Assembly: GCA_016802295.1 (NCBI GenBank)
Contig: JAESIW010000137.1
Coordinates: 4,393,340 to 4,457,339 of the forward strand
Direction: 5' to 3'
Length of the DNA stretch: 64,000 nt
DNA from: Brachionus rotundiformis
Lineage: Eukaryota; Rotifera; Eurotatoria; Ploima; Brachionidae
Part shown: one piece after another, positions 1 through 13,000 of the stretch
Layout of the letters: every line of letters begins with the position of its first letter
Numbering within the stretch: position 1 is the stretch's first letter
The notes under the pieces: model-generated
Told to the model about the DNA's origin: nothing
Seen by the model: the letters and a program-made list of their open reading frames with translations, nothing else
Database searches by the model: none
Translations under genes and position numbers: made by a program

Positions 1-1951
1 ATTATTTTAATAGGACATTCAAGATTTTTGAAAAATAACATGAAAATTTACTTTTATTAATGATGTTATTTGATTGTGACTAATGGAAGAATGCTTATTA
101 GCTTATAACAAAATTGATGCATCATCAATTTCATGATATTAACTTGAATTTGACAATTTAAAATTAAAAATAAGTTTTTTTAAAAAATATTCTAAAAATT
201 TTTAAATTAAAAATTATTAAATAATTCATCTAGTTTTTTTTATTTAAAATTATGTACATAGCTTTTTATGTTAAGCATTAATTAATCAACTTACGAAAAT
301 ACAAGCTTATTTAGTTTTCTTTTTATTTATGGTTCAAATTTAAAAATTATAAAATATTTAGAATTTAATATAAAAAAATATAAATACTATATTTAAAAAA
401 ATAAAGTGTTAATAGAAATAAACAAATAAGTCTGCAATACTATTTGAATATCAAATAATCACTTAAATTAACCTTTAAATTTTAAAAAATTCTATAAATA
501 TAATGTTTAAATGCATCTGATTTAACAATCTTGATTTTTAGATTTTAATCTTTAAGTGACTTTCGAGAGCTTAGTGAAATGTAATTTCAAAATCGTCAAA
601 TAGCAAGCCTAAAATTAATACTAAATTACTCAATTTTATCTTTGAATAAAGAACTCAAAAATGTTAAAAATGTTCAACCAATTTATTTAAAAAAATCTAG
701 TCAAAATATAAAACATTTTAAAATGACTAGTCCCTTATCTTCTAGACTATTCTTGCAATAATTAGAATTTAAAAAAATAGAAAAAAGAAGATAAATAATT
801 TTTAATACTTTACTAGTATTAAAATTATAAAGATTAAACTTAATGAGAAAGAGTTTCTAAAAATAATTGTTAAAAAATGAATACCAAAGGGACCTGTCTT
901 TTGTTGTCCGATCTGGTTCGATTATTTCGTTTTGCCTCTAAGATGATATTGGCATCAAATGACGTAATGATTTAGAATATACCTGACTAACGAGAATTAC
1001 TGATTAATTCATATTTACAAAAAAAGTCCTAAAAATACTTGGTAAAAGATGTTATGTGAACTTGTGAAGATGGTTATTGACCATTTAATGAAATTAAAAA
1101 CTCGAACCAAAGTTTATTGTTCATCTTAAATTGGTGGAATTTAAGATTTAACCAAAAGTTGTGAAAGTGAAAAAAGCAGCGAAATCTCTCTGGATTAAAA
1201 GGCTTGATATAAGAGGAAAAATAATGATTTTTATAAGATAAATAATTTATTATCAAGTGAATTGAGAAAGGTAATGTGAATTGATAAATTTTCGAAATCT
1301 AATAAAGATTCCTCTGCTAAAACCAGTTCATATTAAAAATTTTAATCTTTTTTTGTGTGTATAATATTAAATTTTGGTATAATTTTGATAAATTTGGGGT
1401 ATTTAATTTATTTAATTTAAAATTGGGGTATCACTAATAAGTTCGTCTTAATATAGACAGTTAACAATTCCGATTTAAAGTTATCTAAGCTATTTATGAT
1501 CATACTAGACATAAAGAATCTCATCATTTTAAGAGCAAAATAATGGCTAAGAATATTTCTACTAACTTTATTTTTGTGAAGAAAATAAAATATTAAAATG
1601 CATATTTCGATAAATCAGTCGTTAATTAAACATATGAAAAAATAATGTTTTCATTGAATTTATTTCGATGGTAAAAAGCTTTTTGGTTAAAAATAGATAA
1701 AAGGCTTTTAAAATAAGTAGAAAAGTTTTCTTTTGTACTTTGAATAAATGTTCACATAAATATGCTTAAATTATTTTTTAAATTATCAAAAAACATAAAT
1801 TTTGAAAATCGTTGCTTGAAAATGATATATATAATAAACGTTTACTTAATTTTATTTTTTTTATAATTTGATGATTAAAGACAAAAATAATAAAAAAGCG
1901 CTTAAATGAGAATTTTATTTTCATATGATCAATTTTTATCTTTAGAAAAGA
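1..1951. other. AT-rich interval, no gene identified
   Basis: Very AT-rich sequence with homopolymer runs and only short chance open frames. A slightly less AT-rich patch near 890-1010 is open on the minus strand for about 25 codons, but it has no recognisable family similarity and no convincing splice sites. The right end presumably holds the promoter and 5'UTR of the ARPC2 gene that starts at 1952. I see nothing else I can support. Confidence 0.6.
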
Positions 1952-3015
1952 ATGATTCTTCTTGAAATTCACAACCGAGCATTGTATGATACCTTATGCG
2001 ATTGTTTCGAATCAGCTATAAAAAGGTACTGACCACTAATTTTAATTAATTAGAAATAATTTAATTTAATTTTAAAAAATGTTTATTTTAGACAAAAATA
2101 TGATAAGATATCCATTAATATATCCGATTTTGACGGCGTTGTATACAACTTGTCCAACCCAAATGATGACACTAGTAAACTACGTTTGAGTATATTTCTA
2201 CATTTCTACAAAGATTTACGCCAACATGGCAGTGATGAAGTAAAGTCAAATTTTTTTTCAAAAATGTAGATATTTTAACAATTTTTAGTTATTAAAAAGA
2301 GAATACGGCTCTTATTTAATAAGTCAACCTGAAGAAAACTATAGTGTCACTCTTTTATTTGACCTGACTAATCTGCCCGAAGATTGGACTGATTTGGCAA
2401 TGAAAGCCAGCTTGTTAAAGCGAAACTGTTTTGCCAGTGTATTCGAGAAATATTTTGAATTCCAAAGAAATGGTGAAACTGGACACAAAACCGCAGTAAT
2501 TCATTATAGAAGTGATGAAACATTGTTCGTAAGTGCACTTGAAGACCGTGTCACTGTAATTTTCAGTACCACGTTCAAAGAAGAAGATGACATTATTCTG
2601 GGAAAAAATTTCATGCAAGAATTTAGCGAGGCAAGGCGAAAGCACCAGCAAGCTCCTCAAGTTTTATTTAGTTATAAAAATCCGCCAGCCGAGTTGAACG
2701 ACACTGATGCCATTATTGGCGAGAATAGAGGATATGTTACATTTGGTAAGATAAGCAACCAAATAAATTTAATGTTGGTATTTATTTAATTTTTATTAAG
2801 TTCTTCAACCTAGACACATTACCAAACAAGCTAGTGATAACACCATTAACATGATTAGCATGTTTAGAAACTATTTACACTATCATTTGAAATGTTCGAA
2901 GGCTTTTATGCACCAGAGGATGAGAGCCAAGACCAATGATTTCCTTAAAGTTTTGAATAGAGCCAAACCGGAGCAAAAGTCGAAGCCTCCTGAGGAAAGA
3001 AAAAATTTCTTGTAA
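1952..3015 (+). CDS. ARPC2: Arp2/3 complex subunit 2 (p34-Arc)
   Basis: ARPC2 forms, with ARPC4, the structural core of the Arp2/3 complex, which binds the side of a mother actin filament and nucleates branches in the cell cortex. I join four exons: 1952-2025, 2092-2239, 2289-2745 and 2801-3015, all with GT..AG borders and consistent phase. The product is 297 residues (human about 300). It starts MILLEIHNR, followed by ISDFDGVVYNLSNPN, the very conserved block MKASLLKRNCFASVFEKYF, then DRVTVIFSTTF and, near the C terminus, FLKVLNRAKP. These match the family along its whole length. Introns are 49-66 bp. The stop TAA at 3013 overlaps a good donor consensus (GTAAGT from 3012), so a small further exon cannot be excluded, but the length already fits the family. 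Confidence 0.96.
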
Positions 3016-4214
3016 GTTAATTTTTAATTTTTTTCCAAAGGCAAAATCAAAATCAATCGCAAATTATCTATCTTAGAAAAATGATTTTTTTTCGTAAAAA
3101 AGTACGATAAGATAAATTTAAAATTTAAAATAAAAAACTAACAAGAGTAAAGCTATAGGAAGCTGAATTCAATGAAATGAATAGTAAAGAAAGGCATCTA
3201 CTGTAGCTTCTATAAGCCAGACCTAATCTAAATTTCTTTCCACGAGCACGTTCATTTTTAAATTGGTTTAATTTCGATCCATACAGTACCAGAGAGATTA
3301 TTTGATTCTTTAATAAAAATATAACAATAGATTGTATAAATTTATACATAAATTTTTGCATCAAAACACCAATAATATCTTAATCAATCTAAGTTTGGAT
3401 AAAAAATCTCGTGGTTTAAATCCAAGAAATATGCTCTAAATAATTAAAGTACAAGAGCAAATATTGAATTTAAATTAAGGAAATATTTTAAGTGAAATTA
3501 CTTAAGCATTAAATTTATTTTTCTGAAAACTATCTCATAAGATTGACTAAATTTCTGTCATGTGACCTTATATAAAAAAATAGCCAATTAGCCAACTATT
3601 TCCTTATTTTGATTGATAAGTTTAAGTAAAATTTTAAAAAATTATTTGAAAAGTAATATTTTTATTTATTCGAAGAAAAAATTTTTGTTTGTAGACAATT
3701 GAATTTTTTTTTAAAATTATATTTTAAATAATATTTGAAAAAATGTATCAATTAAATTATTTCAAAAATATAACTAATTTAATTTTTGACTATATTTTAA
3801 AGGTAAATTTCTTAAAGCATAAATTCATTTATTAGCATAAAAATTTATTTGATTTTGCCTTTAAAGACTTCTATTTTAAGACTAATTAATTTTTTTAGTG
3901 GCAAAACAATGAGGCAAACACCATAGATTAACTTTATTCAGAAATGCTTAATTCCAATTTAACACATTTTTAAGAAAATTTAATTATATTCGTTTTTTTT
4001 AATTGTCTTTCGTAATTTGATTTAAACGAACAAAAAATACTAAATTTAACTCTTTATTTTATTTTATAATTTTTTATTTAATAAAAATTTTGAACAATCT
4101 AAAATCCGGCCAAAAAATCGATAAGTTTACCTGACAAAAAAAATTAAAAAGGTTTAAAAACCTTTATTTCGTAATTGGCAACAAAACTAAAATAAAAACT
4201 TTAAAGTAAATACA
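3016..4214. other. Intergenic, AT-rich
   Basis: About 1.2 kb between ARPC2 and NADSYN1. Contains poly-A and poly-T runs and a minus-strand chance frame at 3125-3364 with no family resemblance. No repeat, RNA gene or conserved frame is visible. The ARPC2 3'UTR and the NADSYN1 promoter should lie here. Confidence 0.6.
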
Positions 4215-6653
4215 ATGAACAGCAAAATAATTTTATCAACATGTGCGCTGAATCAGTGGGCACTTGATTTTGAGGGAAATTTCCAAAGAATATTACAGAG
4301 TTGGTTTCTCAAAAGATAAAATAGCTTTTTACCAATTTTATTAAAGGTATTAGAGAAGCTAAAGCTAAGAATTCGAGGTATCGAGTTGGTCCAGAGCTCG
4401 AAATATGCGGCTATGGATGCCAGGATCACTTTTATGAAAGTGACACTTTTCTGCACTCATGGCAAGTCTTGACCAAGCTGCTAATTAACTCAGAGTGTGA
4501 GGATATTTTGTGTGATATTGGAATGTAAAAATGTTTTCTTTTGGGAAAAAAAAATTAAGCTTACTTTAAGGCCAATAATGCACAAAAATGTGTCTTATAA
4601 CTGTCGGGTCATTTTTTTGAATAAGCAAATATTGCTCATTAGACCAAAAATGATCTTAGCTGACGACGAAAATTATAGGGAAAGACGATACTTTACTGCT
4701 TGGTCAAAGCCTAAACAAGTTGAAGATTACCAATTGCCAAAATTTGTTCAAGAAATTCTTGGACAAGTGAGTGTACCATTCGGAGATGCTGTCATTCAGA
4801 CACTTGACGCTGCCATTGGAAATGAAATATGTGAAGAACTTTGGTCACCAATTTCGTAAGTTAAAATTGGAATATTTTTATAAATAATTCTTTAGTCCTC
4901 ATATTAATTTGGCCATGGATGGAGTGGAGATTATTTCCAATCCGAGTGGAAGTCATCATCAGTTAAGAAAAGCAGATAGAAGAGTAAATTTGATCAAAAG
5001 TGCTACAAGTAAATGCGGAGGAATATATTTATTTGCGAATCAACGCGGATGTGATGGAGATAGATTGTATTTTGATGGATGTGCATCGATTGCTGTCAAT
5101 GGCGAATTTGTGGCTCAAGGCGCCCAATTTTCGCTAAAAGAAGTTGAAGTTTTGACTGCTATAGTTGATGTGGAAGATGTTCGAATGTACAGAAATAGAA
5201 TTAGATCTTTCCAAATGATGGCAGAAAAAAGCACCCCATATCCCAGAATAAAAATTAATTATTCATTAGCTGTGAAAGAGCAAATGCTGGTCTCATGTAC
5301 TAAACCAATGGAATGGAAATACCATTCGGCAATGGAAGAGATCGCGTAATTTTTCCTATAAAAATAAAAAGCTGCTTTAAAATTTTTCAGTCTTGGACCA
5401 GCTTGTTGGCTTTGGGACTTTTTGAGACGAAGTAAACAAGGTGGATTTTTTCTACCACTAAGTGGAGGAATAGACAGCTGTAGCACGGCATGCATTGTCT
5501 ATTCAATGTGTTGTCTTGTTTATATGGAGACAAGAACAAATAGTAAGATTGATTTTTTATAATTTAATAATAAAAAATTTATTTAATTCTAAAAAATTAT
5601 AGATACATCAGTTCTGACTGAAATACGGCGCATTGTAAATGACCAAAATTATTCACCCACATCCCCACAAGATTTGTGTTCAAAGCTATTTGTTACTTGC
5701 TACATGGGAACAGCAAATAGCTCAGAAGATACAAAAAATAGAGCTAGAGAACTAGCTTTACAAATAGGAAGCAATCATTTATCAATTGTAATTGACATAG
5801 CTGTAAATGCAGTAATGTCCATTTGGAACACTACAATGAGAATAGTGCCAAAATTTAAAGTGAACGGAGGAAGTGAAATTGAGAACTTGGCTTTGCAAAA
5901 TATTCAAGCCAGACTTAGAATGGTCATAAGCTATTTTTTTGCACAATTGAGTTTATGGGCAGTCGGACGTCCAGGAAGTCTATTAGTTCTTGGATCGGCA
6001 AATGTAGATGAAAGTTTAAGAGGCTATTTCACCAAATATGACTGCTCATCTGCTGATTTAAACCCGATTGGAAGCATAAGTAAAACTGATCTAAGATCTT
6101 TTATTTTATATTGTTCTGAATCTTTCGAGTTGACCGCTCTCAGGTCAATTTATGACGCTCCACCAACCGCTGAATTGGAACCACTTAACAATGATGGTCT
6201 GATAAGACAAACGGATGAAGAAGACATGGGCATGACTTATGAAGAACTTTCGATTTATGGTAAATTAAGGAAACAAAAAAGCTGTGGTCCTTATTCAATG
6301 TTTGTAAAATTGTTGGAATCTTGGTCTGGAAATTTGACTCCTAAACAAGTCTTAAAATTCAATAAAAATATAAATTGAATTAATTTTTTCTTTAGATTGC
6401 TGACAAAGTTAAGTTTTTTTTTGTAAAATATGCAATCAATAGGCACAAAATGACAACTATAACTCCAGCATATTTTGCAGAAACTTATTCGCCTGATGAT
6501 AATCGTTTTGATCATAGACAATTTCTTTATCCGGCAGATTTTAAATGGCAATTCAATGCCATAGATAACAAAGTAAATTATTTTGTTTTTCAAGAAAAAA
6601 ACAATATTTTATTTTTCAAGGTTGAGAGAATAGCCTTGAGTGAAATACACTAG
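4215..6653 (+). CDS. NADSYN1: Glutamine-dependent NAD+ synthetase
   Basis: Catalyses the last step of NAD+ synthesis: nicotinic acid adenine dinucleotide plus glutamine and ATP gives NAD+. Exons: 4215-4299, 4347-4524, 4571-4855, 4896-5345, 5391-5542, 5603-6348 and 6396-6653, with in-phase GT..AG joins. A further in-frame 48-bp intron (6573-6620) probably lies inside the last exon; removing it gives about 701 residues (human about 706), keeping it gives 717. The N-terminal nitrilase-type glutaminase shows the Glu (GPELEICGYG), Lys (IRPKM) and nucleophile Cys (NEICEELW). The C-terminal synthetase domain shows the ATP pyrophosphatase P-loop SGGIDSCST, then LVLGSANVDES, KYDCSSADLNPIG and TDEEDMGMTY. 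All catalytic landmarks are intact, so it should be active. Cytosolic; no targeting signal seen. Confidence 0.97.
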
Positions 6654-7038
6654 AAGCCAAAATAATCATAAGAATTTTTTATTTCTTCAATTAATAATTA
6701 TCTAGCAACCTAAAAGATTAAATAAAATATTGAATAAGTAACTAATATGAAACATTTTTTTAAATTTTCTTGGTCAGTAAATAGTTTGTAAAAATGAGCT
6801 AAGTTTTTTTTTAATTAGGCTTAATTCAATACTAATTCCAAATTTTAGTTTATTTTAAAAAAATCACACTTATTTTAACTATAAGATATATTATTCTTGT
6901 TTTTAAATAAATAATTTAATTTTGAAAAAAATTTTAACTTATTTTATATTGATTGAATAACATTTTGAATTACATCAAGGCAAATTTCAAAATATTCTTC
7001 TATATATTTTGAACGGATAATAAAAAGTTTTAATATTA
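6654..7038. other. Convergent 3' intergenic spacer
   Basis: About 385 bp between the stop codons of NADSYN1 (+) and the TRPM2-like gene (-). It carries AATAAA-type signals on the plus strand (around 6720) and AT-rich sequence only. Confidence 0.6.
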
Positions 7039-10000
7039 TTAATAATATGCTTGATGTTGGAGTGCAACTTCTTTCAAAATTGCGTTTTGATTTCCATAAA
7101 GTCTTACGTGTGATGATACCTCTTTCCATTTAGATGGTCCCTTTAAATTTTTATTTAATTTATTTTATGAAAGTTTCATAAATTAGTTACATTTGGAATC
7201 AGTTGGTCAAATTTGTCAGATTCATCATAATGAAAATTCCATATTTCTGCTTCAACCCAGCAATTGTCCTAGATTTATTTACTAGAATTTTTAGATATTT
7301 TTCCTTTTAACTTACTGTATTTCTAGCATCGTCCATGTAGCCTTTATAAATTCTTTTCCCAATAAATTTATGGTTATTTCTTTGAACTGCAAATTTTTCA
7401 AAGTATTTCCTCATTTCATCTTCGGTTTCGATAGATTCATCTTCTATTTTGTTATTTTCCAATATACTGTGATTGAATGAATCACATGCCACACTGTATC
7501 TGCTCTCATTTCCTAATATTTTGCCCTTAAATATTCTTAAGTCAACTAAAAAAATCGAATTTTTCAGCTTTTACTCCTGGTAACTTCCATTCACCACAGG
7601 AAATATCCTTACAAGCCAAAAATTCAAGCATTCTTCTACCGTCTACATCCAAATATTTGGTTATTCCAAGTTTGTTATTTTCTCTACATTTTCTCCATCT
7701 AGTAACTATAACTCTGATTGTATGATTAGGTCCCCATCTCCAAAGCGCCCCTCTACCTTTTGCACCTGTCCGTCCCATCGGATTCCTAAATAAATCTAAT
7801 TAAAATTTTCATTCTCTCCGTGACCTGATTATTTTCTTATACTACAGATTATTAACACATATTTGATTAAGTTTTTAAAAAATTCTTTTTTAGTTTTAAA
7901 AATAATTATCAAATCAAAATTCTTATCATTTTAAATATCTTTTAGCCTTCATAAATAATCAACTTACAATGGATAACCCATCGTGTCAAAGACATATTTT
8001 GGATAAATTCCATCCATTACAGTCCAACTACTTCGATCTATGACTACTTTTTGACCATCTATTTCACAAACAGTTACTTTATTCCATTTATTGATAATTT
8101 TTTTTTGTGTCTCAAAAAACGAAGAGCTCGAATTATGAATCAAAGTGTCGAATTGTTCATCTATATTGAGTACATTTATGTCATCATTTTGATCTGAATC
8201 ATTGGCTACTAGCTCAACCTCTGGCAATTTAATTGACTTTTCACTTCCCAAACCAGTTAAACTATGTATATTGCTAGTTTTGATTTCAGTAACATCAGAA
8301 CCAAGCTCTATCAGACTTAAATCAAAGTTAAGATACCAAAAAACTGAAATTTAGACTAAAATTAATTTCTGAATACTTTAGTTCATTTGGATCAATTAAA
8401 TTTAATTCATTTTGCTTAAAATTTACATTGTTATCTAGTTTTATGAAAGGTGGGTCATAGGAATCGTAAATAATTCGCCAATTAACATATTTATCAAATA
8501 CTGGATACCTTGATTGAATGGTAAATGGATATGGTGACTGTCTTGCCATAACGTGTAAACTTAGATTTGTTGATTTGAGGCCATTTGAGTCTTTGTTTGT
8601 CAAAAAATGCTTCAGGAACTCTACAGTCACCTGAACTGTAGTCAAGTTTCGTTCTACTGAAACCATTCGATCATCTAAACGCTTGATATTTTTTTTTTGA
8701 CTCTGGAATTCTTCTTTTAGACGAAATAGCCTATTCAAAAGATAATTTATTTTTAGATATTCTACTAAACTGTATCTACCCTAAAGCTTGTTCTTTGTGA
8801 ATGTCTTTTTCTCGGGCTGAGTCCTCAAGTTTTTTGGAATAGTCTTGAGCTACATTTTTCCAATACAAACAATGATCACTTGTTTCTTTTGAGACAAAAT
8901 TTTTTAATTTTAACTCATTTTTTCTACTATCCGAGTTATTTGTAAGTGTAGTCTGCTTATCAAATTTATCATCTGTACATTCTAATTTTATTGAATGGCG
9001 TTTTTTAAAATTATATCTTAGCTTTAAAAAAATTAAAAAAAAGTTTTTTTTTTGACTGCCCAAATGTCAAAGATGTATTTTTAAAATTTGAATTTAAGAT
9101 TAAAAAATTCTAATCTCTTTTTATTTAAATAAAAGGACAAAAAATAAAACCCTAATTTTATAATAAGAAGCTCGAATTAGATGATTGATTGAGAACTTGT
9201 TAAATTCTGATGCTAAAATTTTAATTCTGATAAAAATTGATCTACAGCTCATAAAAAAAGATATTATATCTATTTATTCTTTGGCAAAGGCTGTTTTCGA
9301 CCACGTCACAGTATACCGTGAAATAAAACGTACTGTATTTACAAAGAGCTTTGATAGATTAGTTTAAAAAATATATATAAAAAATGAATATAACTTATAT
9401 TTCTGAAGTATGATACTTCAGAAATGGAAAATATTAATTTAGTAGAAAATTATTAAACAATTGCTAATTAGGAAATTATTAAGTAAAAAAATAAGAAAGA
9501 AATTAAATTCTATTATCAAAATCAAATCAAAATTAAGTTGTTTTGCGTAATTTCTTAGGGATTTTGTGAAATTCAGTACAAAATGGCAAAAAGAACAGAA
9601 AAAAATGTAAAAAAATTGAATAACTTTTTTTCTAAAGGTTTAAACCTAATTTTGTGAATGCAGAATGGTGCAACATTCAAAGTTGCGTCAAATATCTATG
9701 TCTGCTAATTTTGCAGAGTTAAGCAGAAATTAAATTTCAATATAATCGAGTGTAGTGCATTTTGCAGAGATTTTGCACATCATTTGCAGACTTTTACAGT
9801 TGATGCAACTTTGAATGTTGCATCATTCTGCATTCACAGAATTAATTTTACACTTTGTTCTGTTCTTTTGTACTGAACTTCACAAAACCTTTCTTAGGAA
9901 TAATTGGCCTAATTTTTATATTGAATTACCAAATATATTTATCTTCTCAACCTTTGTTTATTGCTAGCTTCAATTGATTATTGAATAAAAAAGAATAGCG

Positions 10001-13000
10001 TTAGAAATTATTGTGATAATTAATTGGATATTCATTCATTAAATTTAAATTAAAAATTATAAACTTTGACATTTAAATAAAACTTAAAAGATACTATTTT
10101 AAAATTTTTCTTGTTAAAAATCCACTCAAAAAGCATTATAACATAAGAAATCAGGGTCAATGGCGGTGGTAATTTCAAGCGTTGTTCATAATCAATTACA
10201 ATCTCATAGCGCTGAAACATCCACTTAAGAAAAATGGTCAAGTTTCATAGGTTAATATTTTAAATTAAATTTGTATAGTTACGATTTGATCAGATTCGGC
10301 ATCAACCTTGGCTTTAGTGTGGCTAAACATGGCTGTTAAGAGAGTTGTTAAGAATAATTTTACCAGCAACAAATATTGGATAAGTATTCCCCATGCAACT
10401 AGAGACGGTATTGGACAAGCTAGTCTCGCTAAAATTTGAAATTAAATTTGTTTATTTTAAGATAACATCAGACCAAATACCTTCATTTATAAGTTCACTT
10501 GATCCATATGTATTGAACGAAAGTCTATCAACTTTTAAACAAATATTATATTTTTTATAAATTTTAAAACTGTCACCAACCTTTTTTGCAATAGCCCAAT
10601 TCTAGTTGAATATTTGAATTGCAAACCTCTCTAGCTGAAAGAAAGATAATTATTTCATTAAAAAGCAAGCTTAGCTTTTACCATTTAAATCTTCTTTTTC
10701 TGTAATAAACAGACCAAAAAAAGCTCTAAGAAACACTCGTTTTATTAATTCACTATTTAAGGGATAATATGGATAAACAATTGCGTTTATGGTAATTCCA
10801 CCAGCTATAAAATTTCCAAAACATTTAATTTTGATACCAAAATATAAATTTTTTAAATTATTATACCAGCCATGAAAACGAAAAACATTCTGAGAAAAGT
10901 TAAAAAATCTATTCGGACCATGTACTTCATTTTCACAAGCATTGGACCAAGAGTAGGGCTAATTGGCAAATAAACAAACACAGATCGGTAGTAAAAAAAT
11001 ATAAGTCCAAGACATAAAATTGTTTTGGATGTTAAAACATCTTTAAACAAGAGAATTTAATTTAAATGTCGAAAATTGAATATTTTTTTACCAAAATTCC
11101 ATTTTCCTAAGATTCTGACTAGTAAAAATAAGATCAAAAATATCAAAATGACTATGATTTCAAAGCAGGAAATCTTTAGTGGCAAATTACTACCCATCTA
11201 TTTAAAATATAAATAAAATCTTAAATTGAATGATTAAGTATTACCACATATTTGTTATATGTTCGTCGAGCAGTTTCGCAGCAAATTACTGCTGTCCAGA
11301 TCCAAATTACTGAGTCAAGTAATAAATTACCACAAGAAGGCCTTTATCATTATTATCAAAGTTAAATATTTGTTACAATTAAAATAATTTTTTTGCTACC
11401 ATAAAGCTGCCAGACCAAATAAACTCAAATAAATGATATAAAAAAGCTATTTAAATATTGAAGAGATTATCTTAAAGGTCTTTTTTATAATTTTACCAGA
11501 TTTATCCAAAATTTAGTTACTGGAGCGCTCCATAAAAGAAACAACTTTTGCCATAATGGTGGCGAAACTCGATCAAAATCAGAAATCTCTATTGTGCGTT
11601 TTTCCTTGATATTGCATTAAAATATTATTATGTCAAAATTATGGTAAATCGTCTAACTTCATGCTGTTTTGTACTGATGTTCATTAATTCTGTCCGTATC
11701 ATTCTCTCTTCATCTTGGTCATCTTGATCAAGTTGTTCTTCTTCCTGGACTAATAAAGTTTTAGATTTTTTTAAAATTTTAATTGTTCAAAAAGTTGATA
11801 AAATATTTTAATTCAATTTAATTAAATAAATAATTAATTAAAGATTGATTAAAAATCTTAATCAATCAATTATTATGATGTGTTTCAATTTTTTATCATT
11901 AATTTACTTGAATTAGATGTTATTTTTTTGCGGCATTTTATCGGAAAATCGATCCATACATACATGGGAAAAATAAGAAAAGCACTAGAAAGAATCTTAA
12001 TTGTAAAATTTTAAAAATTAGTTTCTATTTAATAAGCTATGATATACTTTAATCCATATTGGAAGTTCGAATAAACCAAAATTTAGCTCTTTAATTTCTA
12101 TTGAACCATAAAACTTTTTAGTGATCCACTTTTGGCAACATGGATGTGCCAAAAATTCCTTATTGTCAGAATTATATGCAAGTTCAATTACGGTCAAATC
12201 ATTTAAATCAGCATTCTTTCTGTTAAGAACATCGTAAACCCTGTTATCTGATTGAGAAAAACTGAGATCAAGAACTCCAATTGCACATTTTGAAAAATCT
12301 CTTTATTTTTTTATTTAATTTTATATTAATAATTTAGATTTTAATTTTACTTGGAATAATGTTCAAGCTCTGATTTAAGATAGCTTTCGTGGCAAAGCAA
12401 AGACAACCTTTTGTACATCATAGAGCAAAGAAGGGCTACAATAATGGGTTGATCGGTACGTTTCCACAATATTTTGGCCAATTTGTGTCTTTTAAGTAGG
12501 ACAGCGAACACAATTAGATAAACAATTGCTTTTCTCTCAGCCATTACTTCACCTTCTCCAATGTAAAGCTTCAATGCATTCAGCGACATTTCAAGAATTT
12601 GGAAAAATTCTTCTATGTCACTTAGCTTTTTGACTATTGGGTTAACATATTTACTAAAGAAATCAGGTGGCTGTAGTCTCATTTGATCAAATATTTCCTG
12701 ATTAAGCTTCATGCCAATTCCTTTTTCAATGGAAACCGTCAAAAAAAATTCTCTATCTTCACATTTTTCAAAAAGATGGAACATCTTTATATGGTTCAGA
12801 AATCTGTGAATCTGAAAGCCTTGGTCCAAAAATATTTCTATAAATTCTTCTCGGTTTTTGATCAACAATGCTTTTTCAAACATTTGCTTATCTACATCTA
12901 TTTTGTGCGAACCTTCTCTTTGAAAAATTTCACTCAAGGCTATTTCAGGCCGATTCCAATCAATCATTATAGGTATTAAGTTTTTCTTTAGAATTTCTTT

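Noticed and set aside
890..1010. Less AT-rich patch with an open minus-strand frame upstream of ARPC2
   Set aside because: Only about 25 codons, no recognisable similarity and no convincing splice sites on either side; could be chance.
3125..3364. 79-codon minus-strand frame between ARPC2 and NADSYN1
   Set aside because: Composition is biased to hydrophobic residues from AT-rich codons; no domain, no splice context, no resemblance to known proteins.
7526..7574. Apparent frameshift in the NUDT9-H domain (poly-T run after LPG)
   Set aside because: A 49-bp GT..AG intron from GTAAAA to TTTAAG restores the frame and yields the expected LPGG, so no frameshift is needed.
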